Counted from the stretch's first letter, positions 16,823 to 26,394 are shown. The stretch: DNA of 64,000 nucleotides from Neobacillus drentensis NBRC 102427 (GCF_001591445.1 NZ_BCUX01000012.1:62001-126000); one strand, 5' to 3'. Program-made: numbers and translations. The notes: generated by a model not told the origin, from the letters alone.

Positions 16823-18915
16823 AAACGTATTTAAAGCTAAATAATGATGTCCTTAATCGTTATAGCACAACAGGACAATTAGAATTGGAAAAAGACCGTG
16901 AAGCAACGCGCCGTTACTTTTTAGAATATGTAAATGTGCGTTTGCGGTACTTTATTGATATTGAAGAAAAAATTCGTTATTTAGTAGATGAAGGCTACTA
17001 CGAAAAAGAATTTATCGACCTGTACGATATGGAATTTATTAAAAGAATGTACAAGAAAGCCTATGATTATAGTTTCCGTTTTCCATCTTTTATGAGTGCT
17101 AGCAAGTTTTATGATAGTTATTCCCTAAAAAGCCGTGACGGGGAAGAAATTCTAGAAAAATATGAAGATCGTATGGTGGCCATTGCCCTGTATTTAGCAC
17201 AGGGCAATACGGATCTAGCAGAACAAGCAGTGGAAGCCATGATGGAGGCTTATCAACCTGCCACACCAACAGCTTTAAATAGCGGGAAGAAAGCACGCGG
17301 AGAGTTGGTGAGCTGTTTTAAATTATCGATGGATGATTCTATGAATAGTATTGCTGAAAATATTGGCTATTGTTTAGAATTGTCACGTCTTGGTGGAGGT
17401 GTGGGCGTGAATTTAACGGATTTGCGCCCATTAGGTGATCCAATTAAAGGGATTCTAAACCGTGCAAGTGGTGTTATACCAGTCGCAAAGCTTCTAGAAA
17501 ACTCATTTAGTTATTCGAATCAACTCGGACAACGAAACGGTTCTGGTGTTGCCTATTTAAATATTTTCCATGGTGATATAGAAAACTTTATTTCGTCCAA
17601 GAAACCAAATGCAGATGACAAAATACGTCTAGCCACACTTTCAACAGGGATCATTATACCAAATATTTTCTTTGAGCTAATGAAAGCCGATAAAGATATT
17701 GTGATGTTTAGTTCATATGATATTTTTAAAGAATACGGCAAGCGTATGTCTGAGATTTCGATGACAGAGATGTATTATGAATTACTAGATAACCCGAATA
17801 TCCGTAAAATAAAGCGGTTAAACGCACGAAAGCTTTATACAGAAGTGAAAAAGGCACAATTTGAATCGGGCTATCCATTTGAAATCTTTGATGACAATGC
17901 CAACGAAGACCACCCACTAAAAAATATTGGTCGTGTGAAAATGTCTAATCTATGTACAGAAATTCTTCAGTTGCAGCATACTAGTATAATCACTGACCAA
18001 GATGAACCCAATCAATACGGCTTAGATGTATCTTGTAATTTAGGTTCTATTGATATCCATGCAGCAAGTAAAGTGAATGATTTTGGAAAGTTAGTAGATA
18101 CTGCGATGCGCCTATTAACGAATGTTTCACAAATGACAAACATTAAAAATGTTCCATCTGTGGCGAAAGCAAACAAATTAATGCATTCTGTCGGCCTTGG
18201 TGTCATGAATTTACATGGGCATCTTGTGACGCAGGGAATCCGATACGGATCAAAGGAATCTATTGATTTTATCGATAGCTTTATGGAAGCGATGAACTAT
18301 TATACACTGAAAACATCAATGGAAATTGCTAAAGAACGCGGCGAATCATTCTATCGATTTGAGGATAGTGATTATGAATCAGGTATTTATTTTGATCCTT
18401 ATGTGGATAAAGAAGAAGAGCAAGAAAGATCATCTATTGTATTAAAAGCGCTGGGAAATATTCCAATTATCACTCAAAAAATGTGGCAGTCTTTAAAGGA
18501 AGGCGTCATGCAATACGGCTTATTCCATTCATATCGTTTAGCAATTGCGCCAACGGGCAGCATTTCATATATTCGTAGCTGCACAGCTTCCATTGCTCCT
18601 TGTACAGAGCGCGTCGAGGTACGTGATTATGCGGATAGTCGTACCATTTATCCAATGCCGCACTTAACTAACGAGAATACTCATTTATATGTGGAGGCAT
18701 ACGATGTCAATCCTTATGACTTAATAGATGTATATGCTACTGCTCAAAAACATGTAGATCAAGGAATTTCGATGACGCTTTATGTCACTGACAATTGGAC
18801 AACCGAGCAACTAGCGAAAATTTATATTTATGCCTGGATGAAGGGCATTAAGTCGGTTTACTATGTGCGCCAGCGATTACAAACATTAGAGGAGTGTGTA
18901 GCATGCCAAATTTAA
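16819..18915 (+). CDS. nrdE: Class Ib ribonucleoside-diphosphate reductase large subunit
   Basis: The 698-residue protein lacks the N-terminal ATP-cone of class Ia enzymes, as expected for NrdE. Active-site residues are visible: Cys166 (VSCFKL) and Cys406 (VSCNLGS) as the redox pair, and Asn377-x-Cys379-x-Glu381 in SNLCTEI for radical chemistry. The C-terminus ends with Cys-Val-Ala-Cys, the pair re-reduced by NrdH. It reduces ribonucleoside diphosphates to deoxy forms. The 3' end overlaps nrdF by 13 bases. Confidence 0.96.
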   Translation: MKTYLKLNNDVLNRYSTTGQLELEKDREATRRYFLEYVNVRLRYFIDIEEKIRYLVDEGYYEKEFIDLYDMEFIKRMYKKAYDYSFRFPSFMSASKFYDSYSLKSRDGEEILEKYEDRMVAIALYLAQGNTDLAEQAVEAMMEAYQPATPTALNSGKKARGELVSCFKLSMDDSMNSIAENIGYCLELSRLGGGVGVNLTDLRPLGDPIKGILNRASGVIPVAKLLENSFSYSNQLGQRNGSGVAYLNIFHGDIENFISSKKPNADDKIRLATLSTGIIIPNIFFELMKADKDIVMFSSYDIFKEYGKRMSEISMTEMYYELLDNPNIRKIKRLNARKLYTEVKKAQFESGYPFEIFDDNANEDHPLKNIGRVKMSNLCTEILQLQHTSIITDQDEPNQYGLDVSCNLGSIDIHAASKVNDFGKLVDTAMRLLTNVSQMTNIKNVPSVAKANKLMHSVGLGVMNLHGHLVTQGIRYGSKESIDFIDSFMEAMNYYTLKTSMEIAKERGESFYRFEDSDYESGIYFDPYVDKEEEQERSSIVLKALGNIPIITQKMWQSLKEGVMQYGLFHSYRLAIAPTGSISYIRSCTASIAPCTERVEVRDYADSRTIYPMPHLTNENTHLYVEAYDVNPYDLIDVYATAQKHVDQGISMTLYVTDNWTTEQLAKIYIYAWMKGIKSVYYVRQRLQTLEECVACQI

Positions 18916-19871
18916 CGTATGAGGCTGTCAATTGGAATAAACCAACAAGTGAACTCGCACAAGTATTTTGGGATCAGCAATGGAAGCAAATTTGGTTTCC
19001 AGAAGAAATCGCCGTCAGTAAAGACGTCAAACAGTGGCAAAGTTTTGAACATCAGGATAGGTATAAAAAAGTATTTGCAGGATTGACGTTACTTGATACG
19101 GTTCAAACCAATATTGGCATGAATCATATTGCTGCCTATGCAACTGATTTACAAGAAAAGGCTGTTTTCACTGTTTTTGCAGCTTTTGAAGCCATTCATG
19201 CGAAATCTTACTCCTATATATTTACAACACTTTGTACCAATACAGAAATCGACGAGCTTTTTGAATGGGTGAAGAAAAACGAGTATCTACAATATAAAGC
19301 AAATAAAATTGGCGATATTTATAACAATATAGAAGAAGGAAATTCAGAAGATCTATGGAAAGCTATGTTTTCCTCCGTCATGCTTGAATCCTTCCTGTTC
19401 TACTCGGGTTTTTTCTACCCTCTATACCTAGGGGGACAAGGCTTCCTGCGTAATAGTGCAGAGGTCATTTCGCTTATTCTGCGAGACGAATCGATCCATG
19501 GTGTGGCAGTAGGTTTTTTTGCTCAAAATTTATTTAAGCACTTCTCAATGAAAAAGCAAGATGAGCTGAAAGCATGGGGCTATGAACTATTACTTGATCT
19601 GTACCAAAATGAAATGAAGTATACCGATGATGTATATGCTGAAACAGGCTTATCACCAGAGGTAAAAGCATATGTACGCTATAACGCCAATAAAGCATTA
19701 ATGAATGTCGGTTTCGAATCCATGTTTCCAGACGAAGAAGTCAATCCAATTGTGATGAATGGTATTCGAAATGAAGGCTCTACGTATGACTTCTTTTCAC
19801 AAAAGGGTTCTACTTATGCAAAAGCGAAAGTGACTCCTATTACAGATGAAACCTTTAACTTTAGTAGATAA
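18903..19871 (+). CDS. nrdF: Class Ib ribonucleotide reductase small (radical) subunit
   Basis: The 322-residue ferritin-like protein carries the dimetal ligands Asp65, Glu96, His99, Glu162, Glu196 and His199, with the radical tyrosine being Tyr103 or Tyr105 in KSYSYIF. The start was set at the ATG at 18903 because GGAG lies eight bases upstream; a start three codons earlier has no such spacing. It partners NrdE, and its cofactor would be assembled with NrdI. Confidence 0.96.
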   Translation: MPNLTYEAVNWNKPTSELAQVFWDQQWKQIWFPEEIAVSKDVKQWQSFEHQDRYKKVFAGLTLLDTVQTNIGMNHIAAYATDLQEKAVFTVFAAFEAIHAKSYSYIFTTLCTNTEIDELFEWVKKNEYLQYKANKIGDIYNNIEEGNSEDLWKAMFSSVMLESFLFYSGFFYPLYLGGQGFLRNSAEVISLILRDESIHGVAVGFFAQNLFKHFSMKKQDELKAWGYELLLDLYQNEMKYTDDVYAETGLSPEVKAYVRYNANKALMNVGFESMFPDEEVNPIVMNGIRNEGSTYDFFSQKGSTYAKAKVTPITDETFNFSR

Positions 19872-19882
19872 GGAGAATCAAA

Positions 19883-20320
19883 ATGAACTTGGAAGTAAAA
19901 ATCAAAAGAATTCATGCTGATGCGAAGACCCCTGTACAAGCAACTCCAGGGGATGCTGGAATGGATCTTTATTCAATTGAAACCTCCAGGATTCCATCAG
20001 GAGAAGCAAGATTAATTGGGACAGGCTTACAAATCGAACTGCCAAAAGGAACGGAAGCACAAATTCGTCCTAGAAGCGGCCTCGCTTTAAAGCACAGTGT
20101 GACGGTACTGAATAGTCCAGGAACCATCGATGAAGGATACCGAGGTGAGATTGGAGTTATTTTAATGAATCATGGAAAAGAAGCCTTCGTTGTTGAAAAA
20201 TCGATGCGTATCGCTCAAATGGTTATTCAGTTTGTTCCTTCCATACAGGTTACTGAAGTAAATGAATTATCTCAAACGGTCCGTGGATCATCTGGATTTG
20301 GCTCTAGTGGGACAAAATAA
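19883..20320 (+). CDS. dut: dUTP diphosphatase (trimeric dUTPase)
   Basis: The 145-residue protein shows all five dUTPase motifs in order: GDAGMDL (23-29), PRSGL (63-67), [16 protein letters not shown] (76-91), RIAQ (109-112) and [10 protein letters not shown] (134-143). It hydrolyses dUTP to dUMP, keeping uracil out of DNA and feeding thymidylate synthesis. It starts 11 bases after nrdF with an AAGGAG RBS, so it is probably the last gene of the riboswitch-controlled operon. Confidence 0.95.
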   Translation: MNLEVKIKRIHADAKTPVQATPGDAGMDLYSIETSRIPSGEARLIGTGLQIELPKGTEAQIRPRSGLALKHSVTVLNSPGTIDEGYRGEIGVILMNHGKEAFVVEKSMRIAQMVIQFVPSIQVTEVNELSQTVRGSSGFGSSGTK

Positions 20321-20412
20321 ATAAGATTTCTTCTCCCGTTTGTTCTACTGCTTCAACCATCACCTTATGTGCTGCACGTCGTTGTCACAGAATTGTCAAT
20401 AATTCAAACTTC

Positions 20413-20438
20413 GTCCCTAAAAGCGGTACCTGACCTCC
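20413..20438 (-). repeat. Dispersed repeat, right inverted copy flanking the nrd operon
   Basis: The reverse complement reads GGAGGTCAGGTACCG then CTTTTAGGGAC and matches the left copy at 15848-15873 in 23 of 26 positions. The rest of 20321-20656 is AT-rich and holds only the likely promoter of the lipoprotein gene. Confidence 0.7.
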
Positions 20439-20656
20439 TTCTGTGGTTAAGTTTCTTTTTAAAGTAGAACTAATTTCAGTTGGATAGATTAGAAGCTTGT
20501 TTATTCACTTTTTTTTTATTTTTATACGCTTTCATAATAAATGGGAAATGTGATATTATTATATTTGAATTGTAATATTTTTGTAGAATGATAAAAAAAT
20601 TCCATCATGATTTTGCAGAAGTAAAGTGTATATTTCTAAAGAAAAAGGAGAATTCG

Positions 20657-22183
20657 ATGTTTAAAAAACTGTTTCTAGTCATTGTTGCTTCTGTCTTTTT
20701 AATGACCGCATGTGATTCGGTAAAGGGTGTTAATTTAAATCAAATGATTTTGAATAATGCCAAGATAAAGTCATCCCAGAGTTATGCAGTTGTTAAACTT
20801 CATCTTTCGTATAAGAAATCGAATGTGAAGGATAAAGAATATTTAAAAGTATTAAATCTTTTGAATGATATGGAATTTCAAGTTCAAACCAAAATGCAAA
20901 ATGCGGATACGTTCTCGATGGGTGGATTTGTCAAACTGAAACAAGGTAAAATTCCGTTCCAGTTATATTCTGATAAAAAGCAGATGGTATTATTAGTAGA
21001 TCAAGCTTCTAAGGCAATCCGCATCCCTGTTCAGCAGGATGGGGGATATTCTCAAAAATTTATTCAAGATATTCAATCCCAATTGCTTCCTTCTGTAGTG
21101 AAGGATCTGCCAAATCCAAAACATATTAAAGTCCAAACGAACGTACATTATAAAGTACAGGGCGAGAAGATAACAGGTCACAAGATTCATGCCGAAGTAT
21201 ATGCCAATGAAGTGCCTAGTCTATTGTTAAAATTCCTTGATAATCTGTCAAACGATCAAAAAGCTCTCACACAATTGGCTAAGGCTATTAATGAAGTGAC
21301 TAACATGTCAGGTGATGAGACGGTTGTTTCTGCAGCTGAGCTTAAGCAAATCATAAAAGAATTTAAAGTTGGGTTTAATCAGATGTTACCTGAGATGAAA
21401 AAATCAGGAATGCTGGATAAAAGAAACTTCCTTAAAACTGATATTTTGGTAGATAAACACTTTAACGAAAGAAAATCTTACACGGAGATTGGATTGAAAA
21501 AGCTTCCAGAAGAGAGCGGCGGCTTGGATGGAATCACTTTGAAGATTACCCAGGAAGTTTGGAAAATCAACAAAAAGGTAACAGTACAAAAAGTTAACAG
21601 AACGAAATTCTTGAGTGAAGATGCTTCAGAAGATGAATTTTTGTCAACTTTGGATAAAAAACATAGTGTTCTTTATCGTGTAATAAAGTCTTTTGCACCA
21701 AGCACTCCAACTGTCAATGCTGTATCTGATCATGCTACTGTTATTAGTGGCAAAGTTGAATCAGATTCAAAGGTTTATGCAATGGTAGGGAGCAAAAAAA
21801 TTGGTCAAGCCACTGCAAAACATGGTAGATATTCAATGAAAATTAAAAAGCAAAAAGCAGGTACACGCATTATTGTTTATGCTGTTGATATGGCAGGAAA
21901 TAAGAGTAAGAGTCCTATCGTGAAGGTAATCGATAGAACTCCACCTGTTGTCCCGACTGTTAATAAAATAACTAGTAAAACTGTAACGGTAAGTGGTAAA
22001 GGTGAAACAGCAGCAACTATTTATATTTACAATGGTAATAAGAAGATTGGGCAAGGAATAGTAGATAGCCGGGGAAACTATAAAGTGAAAATTATGTTAC
22101 AAAAGACGGGTTCAACAGTAAACGTATACGCTCAAGACAAATCAGGCAATAAAAGTAAGAGTAGAACGATAAAAGTAAGTTAG
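20657..22183 (+). CDS. Cell-surface lipoprotein with two C-terminal Ig-like domains
   Basis: The 508-residue protein has a lipoprotein signal peptide with the lipobox ending at Cys19 (MTAC). Residues about 30-340 form a long soluble domain resembling DUF6612-type lipoproteins that I cannot assign with certainty. Two repeats of about 80 residues follow (about 345-426 and 427-508), each with the pattern PTVN...SGK...GNKSKS, typical of bacterial Ig-like wall or matrix-binding domains. The ATG at 20657 has AAGGAG upstream; the frame opens earlier without an RBS. Its role may be adhesion or envelope maintenance. Confidence 0.75.
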   Translation: MFKKLFLVIVASVFLMTACDSVKGVNLNQMILNNAKIKSSQSYAVVKLHLSYKKSNVKDKEYLKVLNLLNDMEFQVQTKMQNADTFSMGGFVKLKQGKIPFQLYSDKKQMVLLVDQASKAIRIPVQQDGGYSQKFIQDIQSQLLPSVVKDLPNPKHIKVQTNVHYKVQGEKITGHKIHAEVYANEVPSLLLKFLDNLSNDQKALTQLAKAINEVTNMSGDETVVSAAELKQIIKEFKVGFNQMLPEMKKSGMLDKRNFLKTDILVDKHFNERKSYTEIGLKKLPEESGGLDGITLKITQEVWKINKKVTVQKVNRTKFLSEDASEDEFLSTLDKKHSVLYRVIKSFAPSTPTVNAVSDHATVISGKVESDSKVYAMVGSKKIGQATAKHGRYSMKIKKQKAGTRIIVYAVDMAGNKSKSPIVKVIDRTPPVVPTVNKITSKTVTVSGKGETAATIYIYNGNKKIGQGIVDSRGNYKVKIMLQKTGSTVNVYAQDKSGNKSKSRTIKVS

Positions 22184-22249
22184 TTTTTTTAAAATCCCGT
22201 GCCTGTCAAAACAAGAAAATTACCCGACGCCATCGCAAGCATTAGGAAT

Positions 22250-22297
22250 ATAGGTGTCTGCCCCCCAACTCACTGGGGGTCAGACACCTTTTTCGTG
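22250..22297 (+). terminator. Terminator formed by a palindromic GGGGTCAGACACC element
   Basis: AGGTGTCTGCCCCCC pairs with GGGGGTCAGACACCT around an 8-base loop, followed by TTTTT. It is one member of the dispersed repeat family and here serves as the 3' terminator of the lipoprotein gene. Confidence 0.8.
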
Positions 22298-22399
22298 TTT
22301 ATTTTCTTCTGTATATTGTAGATTATCCCCTTGTGAATTTTAAGTTTTTGGAAATGATAAGAGGGAAATTCAAATGACTTAAAAAAGGAGTACGAATCA

Positions 22400-22825
22400 A
22401 TGTATGAGGATTTAAAAGAGAAAGTAATAAAAATAATATCGGATCATACAACAGGGATTCTATCATCGGTGGAAAATAATAAGCCCCACTCACGATATAT
22501 GACGTTTTACAATAACAACTTGACATTATATACACCAACAAAAAAGGATACTGAGAAAATAGAGGAAATAGAAAGAAATCCAGCTGTTTCTGTATTATTA
22601 GGTTACGAAAAGAATGGACAAAGTGATGCCTATGTTGAAATAACTGGGACAGCTGCCATTAATGATTCACAAGAATTGAAAAAACAATATTGGCATGAAT
22701 CATATAAAAAATGGTTTGCTAGTCCAGAAGATCCAAATTACGTGTTTCTTCAGATAATACCTGAAACTGTTCGTATTTTAAATATGGATGGTGAGCCACC
22801 TCAAGAACTTACTTTAGGAAATTGA
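22400..22825 (+). CDS. Pyridoxamine 5'-phosphate oxidase-family (general stress 26-like) protein
   Basis: The 141-residue protein has the split beta-barrel flavin-binding fold of the PPOX family, with the typical N-terminal TTGILSSVENNKPHSRYMTF stretch and the conserved VEITGTA strand. Such small proteins bind FMN, F420 or heme and are often stress-induced; the specific reaction is not known. RBS AAAGGAG lies before the ATG. It stands alone, with a strong terminator after it. Confidence 0.83.
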   Translation: MYEDLKEKVIKIISDHTTGILSSVENNKPHSRYMTFYNNNLTLYTPTKKDTEKIEEIERNPAVSVLLGYEKNGQSDAYVEITGTAAINDSQELKKQYWHESYKKWFASPEDPNYVFLQIIPETVRILNMDGEPPQELTLGN

Positions 22826-22871
22826 GGATATTTCAGCTAGTCTGAATCCATATAAATCAAAGTTTTCCAAT

Positions 22872-22912
22872 TTGGCTCTTCTTTTCATCTACTTTAAGAA
22901 AAAGAAGAGCCA
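22872..22912. terminator. Terminator after the PPOX gene
   Basis: GGCTCTTCTTTT and AAAAGAAGAGCC form a 12-bp stem; A-rich and T-rich flanks allow termination on either strand. Confidence 0.75.
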
Positions 22913-23110
22913 TCAATAATTTCAACATTTTCCCTTGGTTTGATTTCATCCATTAATTTAAAAAGCGCCTCATCTTTCTTCTTAGCCCCAATCATACAGT
23001 AAATTTGTGGAATACTAGTTGGGTCAATCCCCATCGCCCTTAATAAAAATAATGTATCTTTAAAGTGCTTATTGAATAAGTCAACAATTGATATATCAGT
23101 ATTCAGTGAG
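22894..23110 (-). pseudogene. Unassigned 3' gene fragment with no usable start
   Basis: On the minus strand a clean coding-like frame of about 70 residues ends at a TAA at 22894 and includes the stretch RAMGIDPTSIPQIYCMIG. It has no ATG, GTG or TTG with an RBS at its upstream end and runs into the stay-green-like gene region. I do not recognise the family. It looks like the C-terminal remnant of a decayed gene. Confidence 0.4.
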
Positions 23111-23183
23111 AAATTTATAAGGATGGAAAGTTTAATGATTGCAAATAATTTCGAGGTGTACCGTAATCGAATATTTGATCGAA

Positions 23184-23585
23184 TTAAGGAAAGGTAGATT
23201 TGAATTTTATTATTATCGAAGAATCAAGCAAATGCGCATAATGGGTAAAGAATTGGCGGTCACCATAAATTACAGCCGTGATGGCAAGTTTAGCTTCACG
23301 TTGAAAGATCATAAAACGCTTTTCTGCGGTTTGCTCATCAAATTCCCCTCCGCTAACATAAACTGTTCCGAGCAAAATATATTTATTGTTTTGTGATATA
23401 ATTTCCGCTAGAAACTCATCACGGGTATATTTGTCAATGGCTGCCATATTGTAATCAGAACCAATACTTAAAAATAATTCCCCTGTTTTATCAGAATGTG
23501 TCAATGTATACTTGCGACAACCTATAGGCATTAACTCATTGGTAAAAGGTGAAAATTTTACCTTTAACTTCGAGGGATTAAACAT
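23184..23585 (-). CDS. Stay-green (SGR)-like domain protein
   Basis: The 133-residue protein begins at the ATG at 23585 with GGAAGG upstream. It resembles the bacterial relatives of plant stay-green proteins, with MFNPSKLKVKF at the N-terminus and the characteristic YTLTHSDKTGELFLSIG stretch. Plant SGR is a Mg-dechelatase for chlorophyll; the bacterial homologues have been shown to act on chlorophyll-like substrates, but their natural role is unclear. The assignment is from recalled family sequence. Confidence 0.7.
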   Translation of the reverse strand: MFNPSKLKVKFSPFTNELMPIGCRKYTLTHSDKTGELFLSIGSDYNMAAIDKYTRDEFLAEIISQNNKYILLGTVYVSGGEFDEQTAEKRFMIFQREAKLAITAVIYGDRQFFTHYAHLLDSSIIIKFKSTFP

Positions 23586-23849
23586 TTTAAGTATTCCTTC
23601 CAATTATTCCACCGAATTTGGTGAATAATCAGATTTATCAGAGTTTAAAAAAGATAAAAATTAAACGTCAGGAAAAAACACTTATAATAATGCAATAATA
23701 TTTAACGTTCCCAAAATTATTACAAGACCACCCATCTAAAAATCTATATAAATAAGGTCATGGCTGATACCTGGAATATAACCCAAATGAAGGACACTAT
23801 AAAAAAAGTGCCTCTAATTCCGGTTTTCCTATGTCCTCTAAAAAAAACA

Positions 23850-23903
23850 GTTTTATACAGAAAAGGCCACAACTTAAAAAATGTGGTCTTTTCTGTATAT
23901 TTT
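23850..23903. terminator. Terminator of the hxlAB operon
   Basis: ACAGAAAAGGCCACA pairs with TGTGGTCTTTTCTGT around an A-rich loop, directly after the hxlB stop on the minus strand. The rest of 23586-23914 is AT-rich without a gene. Confidence 0.85.
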
Positions 23904-23914
23904 TAAGCTATATT

Positions 23915-24472
23915 CTATTCGAGATTAGCATGCTTACCATACATTTTATTAGAATCTAAGCCCTTTTTCTCCATAAAACGTAAGATTAAGGCATCATAAA
24001 ATAACAACATCGTTTGCTCAAATAGAGATCCCATTGGTTGAATAGTCTTGTAATCACCTGCAGATTGATCTTTCGTTACCCCCGGTAATTTAACAATCAT
24101 ATCAGCTAATTTTCCAATGGTGGATTCTGGAGAAATGGTTATAGCTACGACTCTACCTCCTAAGTTTTTGGCCTTTTCAGCAATAGCAACTAAAGTTTTG
24201 GTTTCCCCTGAACCTGAACCAATGATTAAAAGATCATCCTTTTCTAAGTTAGCCGTGACGGTTTCACCAACTACATAGGCATCAATCCCCATGTGCATCA
24301 TTCGCATCACAAAAGATTTCCCTATAAATCCAGATCTGCCCGCACCAGCCACAAAGATTTTCTTGGATTCTGAAATCTGGTTTACTAATTTCTCTGCTTC
24401 TTCATCAGAAATTAAGTGGACCGTTTGACTTAATTCTTGAACGATTTCAGCTAAATATTCAGTAGTCTTCAT
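23915..24472 (-). CDS. hxlB: 6-phospho-3-hexuloisomerase
   Basis: The 185-residue SIS-domain protein (GAGRSG at 43-48, GSGSGET at 85-91) converts D-arabino-3-hexulose 6-phosphate to fructose 6-phosphate in the ribulose monophosphate pathway. Its length equals that of B. subtilis HxlB. The ATG at 24472 has AAGG nine bases upstream and overlaps no essential part of hxlA; an in-frame TTG three codons earlier would give a four-base overlap. It is the second gene of hxlAB. Confidence 0.94.
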   Translation of the reverse strand: MKTTEYLAEIVQELSQTVHLISDEEAEKLVNQISESKKIFVAGAGRSGFIGKSFVMRMMHMGIDAYVVGETVTANLEKDDLLIIGSGSGETKTLVAIAEKAKNLGGRVVAITISPESTIGKLADMIVKLPGVTKDQSAGDYKTIQPMGSLFEQTMLLFYDALILRFMEKKGLDSNKMYGKHANLE

Positions 24473-24477
24473 TTGAA

Positions 24478-25110
24478 TCAACCTTGTTTAATTAATGTTT
24501 GCATTTCGCGTGCAGTAGCTTGTTTATCTTCTTTGCCTGTGATACCGCCACCTACAATGATGAGATCAGGGTGTTCTTTAATTACTTCTGGAAGTGTTTC
24601 TAATTTAATTCCACCGGCAATTGCAGTTTTAGCATTTTTTACAACGCTCTTAATCGTGTGTAGATCTTCAAAGGAATTTTTCCCTACAGCTTGCAGATCG
24701 TAACCTGTGTGTACACAGATATAATCGGCACCAAGTTCATCCAATTCTTTAGCACGGGCTGCAATGTCTTTCACCGCAATCATATCCACAAGGATTTCTT
24801 TTCCTTGCTTTTTAGCTTCTGCCACTGCGCCTTTAATTGACTCGTCTTCTGCCGTTCCAAGAATCGTAATGATGTCAGCACCTGCAGCAGAAGCTTGACT
24901 TACTTCATATCCAGCTGCATCCATGATTTTTAAGTCAGCTAATACAGTTAAGTTAGGAAAGGCAGCTTTTACTTCTTTTACTGCTTTAAGACCTTCATTG
25001 ATTACCACAGGTGTACCAATTTCTACAACATCAATATACTCTTCTACTTCTTTCACTAATTCAATGGCTCCTGGAATATCGACAAGATCTAATGCTAATT
25101 GTAATTTCAT
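24478..25110 (-). CDS. hxlA: 3-hexulose-6-phosphate synthase
   Basis: The 210-residue (beta-alpha)8 protein of the OMP-decarboxylase superfamily has the Asp59-x-Lys61-x-x-Asp64 motif (LADLKIMD) that binds substrate and Mg2+. It condenses formaldehyde with ribulose 5-phosphate. Together with HxlB it detoxifies or assimilates formaldehyde. RBS GGAGC is upstream. The intergenic region towards hxlR carries two direct repeats expected for HxlR binding. Confidence 0.95.
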   Translation of the reverse strand: MKLQLALDLVDIPGAIELVKEVEEYIDVVEIGTPVVINEGLKAVKEVKAAFPNLTVLADLKIMDAAGYEVSQASAAGADIITILGTAEDESIKGAVAEAKKQGKEILVDMIAVKDIAARAKELDELGADYICVHTGYDLQAVGKNSFEDLHTIKSVVKNAKTAIAGGIKLETLPEVIKEHPDLIIVGGGITGKEDKQATAREMQTLIKQG

Positions 25111-25248
25111 TTAAGTTTGCTCCTTCTAGATGATTTATCTGTTTTATATATTGTGCTAGTAGGTGTCATTAGACATGTGTAAATGTTTCCTTTTGAAGAT
25201 CTATTTACTCACTAGCACGTTTCTTAGTATACTGAGTATGTTACGAAA

Positions 25249-25289
25249 TAAAAAGTACGCACTTTTATCGCATATAGTGTTAAAAAGTA
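25249..25289 (-). promoter_or_regulatory. Two direct-repeat HxlR boxes in the hxlA-hxlR intergenic region
   Basis: Read towards hxlA, TACTTTTTA occurs at 25281-25289 and again at 25249-25257, exactly 32 bases apart (about three helical turns), each preceded by GTA or GCG. HxlR of B. subtilis is known to bind two direct repeats upstream of hxlAB, so these are the likely sites. Confidence 0.65.
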
Positions 25290-25323
25290 TACTATTGGAT
25301 AAAATAACGGGGAGGTGAAGTGT

Positions 25324-25689
25324 ATGCCAAATTTAGGAGAGAAAACCTTTAACTGTGAAAAGGAATTAACACTTTCAGTAATTGGTGGTAAATGGAAAAT
25401 GTTAATTTTGTGGCATCTTGGCAAAGAAGGAACGAAACGATTTGGTGAATTAAAGGCCCGAATGCCAGGTATTACCCAAAGAATGCTTGTAAACCAATTG
25501 CGCGAACTGGAAGATCATTTAATCGTGCATCGCGAAGTTTACCCAGTTGTTCCACCAAAAGTTGAATATTCATTGACTGAGTATGGAAGAAAACTTATGC
25601 CAATTTTAGATTCTATGTATGAATGGGGCAAAGCTTATATTGAGAATGTGTTAGAAAAGGAATCTGACCTTCCATCAGCTGTTAAGTAG
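25324..25689 (+). CDS. hxlR: HxlR, formaldehyde-responsive winged-helix activator
   Basis: The 121-residue protein is a MarR-like HxlR-type winged helix (core about 15-105). It keeps Cys11 and Lys13 at the N-terminus (NCEK); in B. subtilis HxlR these two residues are cross-linked by formaldehyde to activate transcription. The start at 25324 has GGAGGTG six bases upstream. The gene is divergent from hxlAB and separated by the two direct repeats, so it should activate that operon when formaldehyde appears. Confidence 0.93.
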   Translation: MPNLGEKTFNCEKELTLSVIGGKWKMLILWHLGKEGTKRFGELKARMPGITQRMLVNQLRELEDHLIVHREVYPVVPPKVEYSLTEYGRKLMPILDSMYEWGKAYIENVLEKESDLPSAVK

Positions 25690-25727
25690 TAAAAATTCCT
25701 TTTCATGCTGTAAGACAATAATAATTT

Positions 25728-25760
25728 ATCACGGGTTAGCATTTTTAACCGTGGTTTTAT
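25728..25760 (+). terminator. Terminator after hxlR
   Basis: CACGGGTTA and TAACCGTG form a near-perfect stem around a T-rich loop, followed by GGTTTTAT. Confidence 0.65.
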
Positions 25761-25813
25761 ATTACTGTTTTATATGAAGAGTAGAGACAACAACATCTAA
25801 TAAAAGATAGTAA

Positions 25814-25863
25814 TAAAAAGCCTTGAACAGTGATTTTACATGATTGCTGCTCAAGGCTTTTTG
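25814..25863 (+). terminator. Second intrinsic terminator before the HupE/UreJ remnant
   Basis: AAAAAGCCTTGAACAG pairs with CTGCTCAAGGCTTTTT with one mismatch around an 18-base loop. Confidence 0.8.
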
Positions 25864-25882
25864 TACGAAAGGAGAGGTTCTA

Positions 25883-26394
25883 ATGAAAAGTTACAAAGGG
25901 AAAAAAACAGTGGGTTTGTGAAAGATATTATACAAATCTTAAAGGTTGTTACTGCATTTACCGCAGCCCATACGGTTGCGTTAATTTTAGCCAGCATGCA
26001 TATTCCTATGCAACCTGAAAGGTTTTTCGAGTCATTGATTGCGTTAAGCATTATTTATGTAGCCATAAATAGTGTGTTAAATCGAAATATGAAGCATAAT
26101 TTATGGTTGGCGTTTGGATTTGGCTTAATTCATGGGTTATGTTTTTCCGGGTCATTGGCTGAAATGAGGATGGACGGCGGACATTTCGTATCTTCGCTGT
26201 TAACGTTTAATCTTGGAATCGAAGCAGGGCAAATCCTGCTTGAATTAGCAATCTTTCCTGTCCTCCATTTCATTCGCAAAGTGAAGTGGTCGTTTCCTGC
26301 CATCTCGGCGTCCATCTCCATTTTTGGAGCGATATCGTTTGTTGAAAGCGCGTTTTTATTGAGTTTTGGTAAAGTAGGAAACGTGCGCGAATAA
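25883..26394 (+). pseudogene. HupE/UreJ-family membrane protein remnant
   Basis: A good RBS (AAAGGAGAGG) leads to an ATG at 25883, but that frame stops after 12 codons. The adjacent frame, open from 25840, then gives about 158 residues with roughly four hydrophobic helices matching the C-terminal half of HupE/UreJ_2 proteins, including AFTAAHTVALILA, GFGLIHGLCFSGSLAEM and LLTFNLGIEAGQ. The N-terminal half with the first helices and its histidine motif is missing. Both the N-terminal loss and the frame change suggest a decayed nickel/cobalt-type or chaperone-like permease gene. Confidence 0.65.

Noticed and set aside
24473-25114. Plus-strand frames opposite hxlA (24473-24703 and 24923-25114)
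   Set aside because: They are antisense shadows of hxlA.
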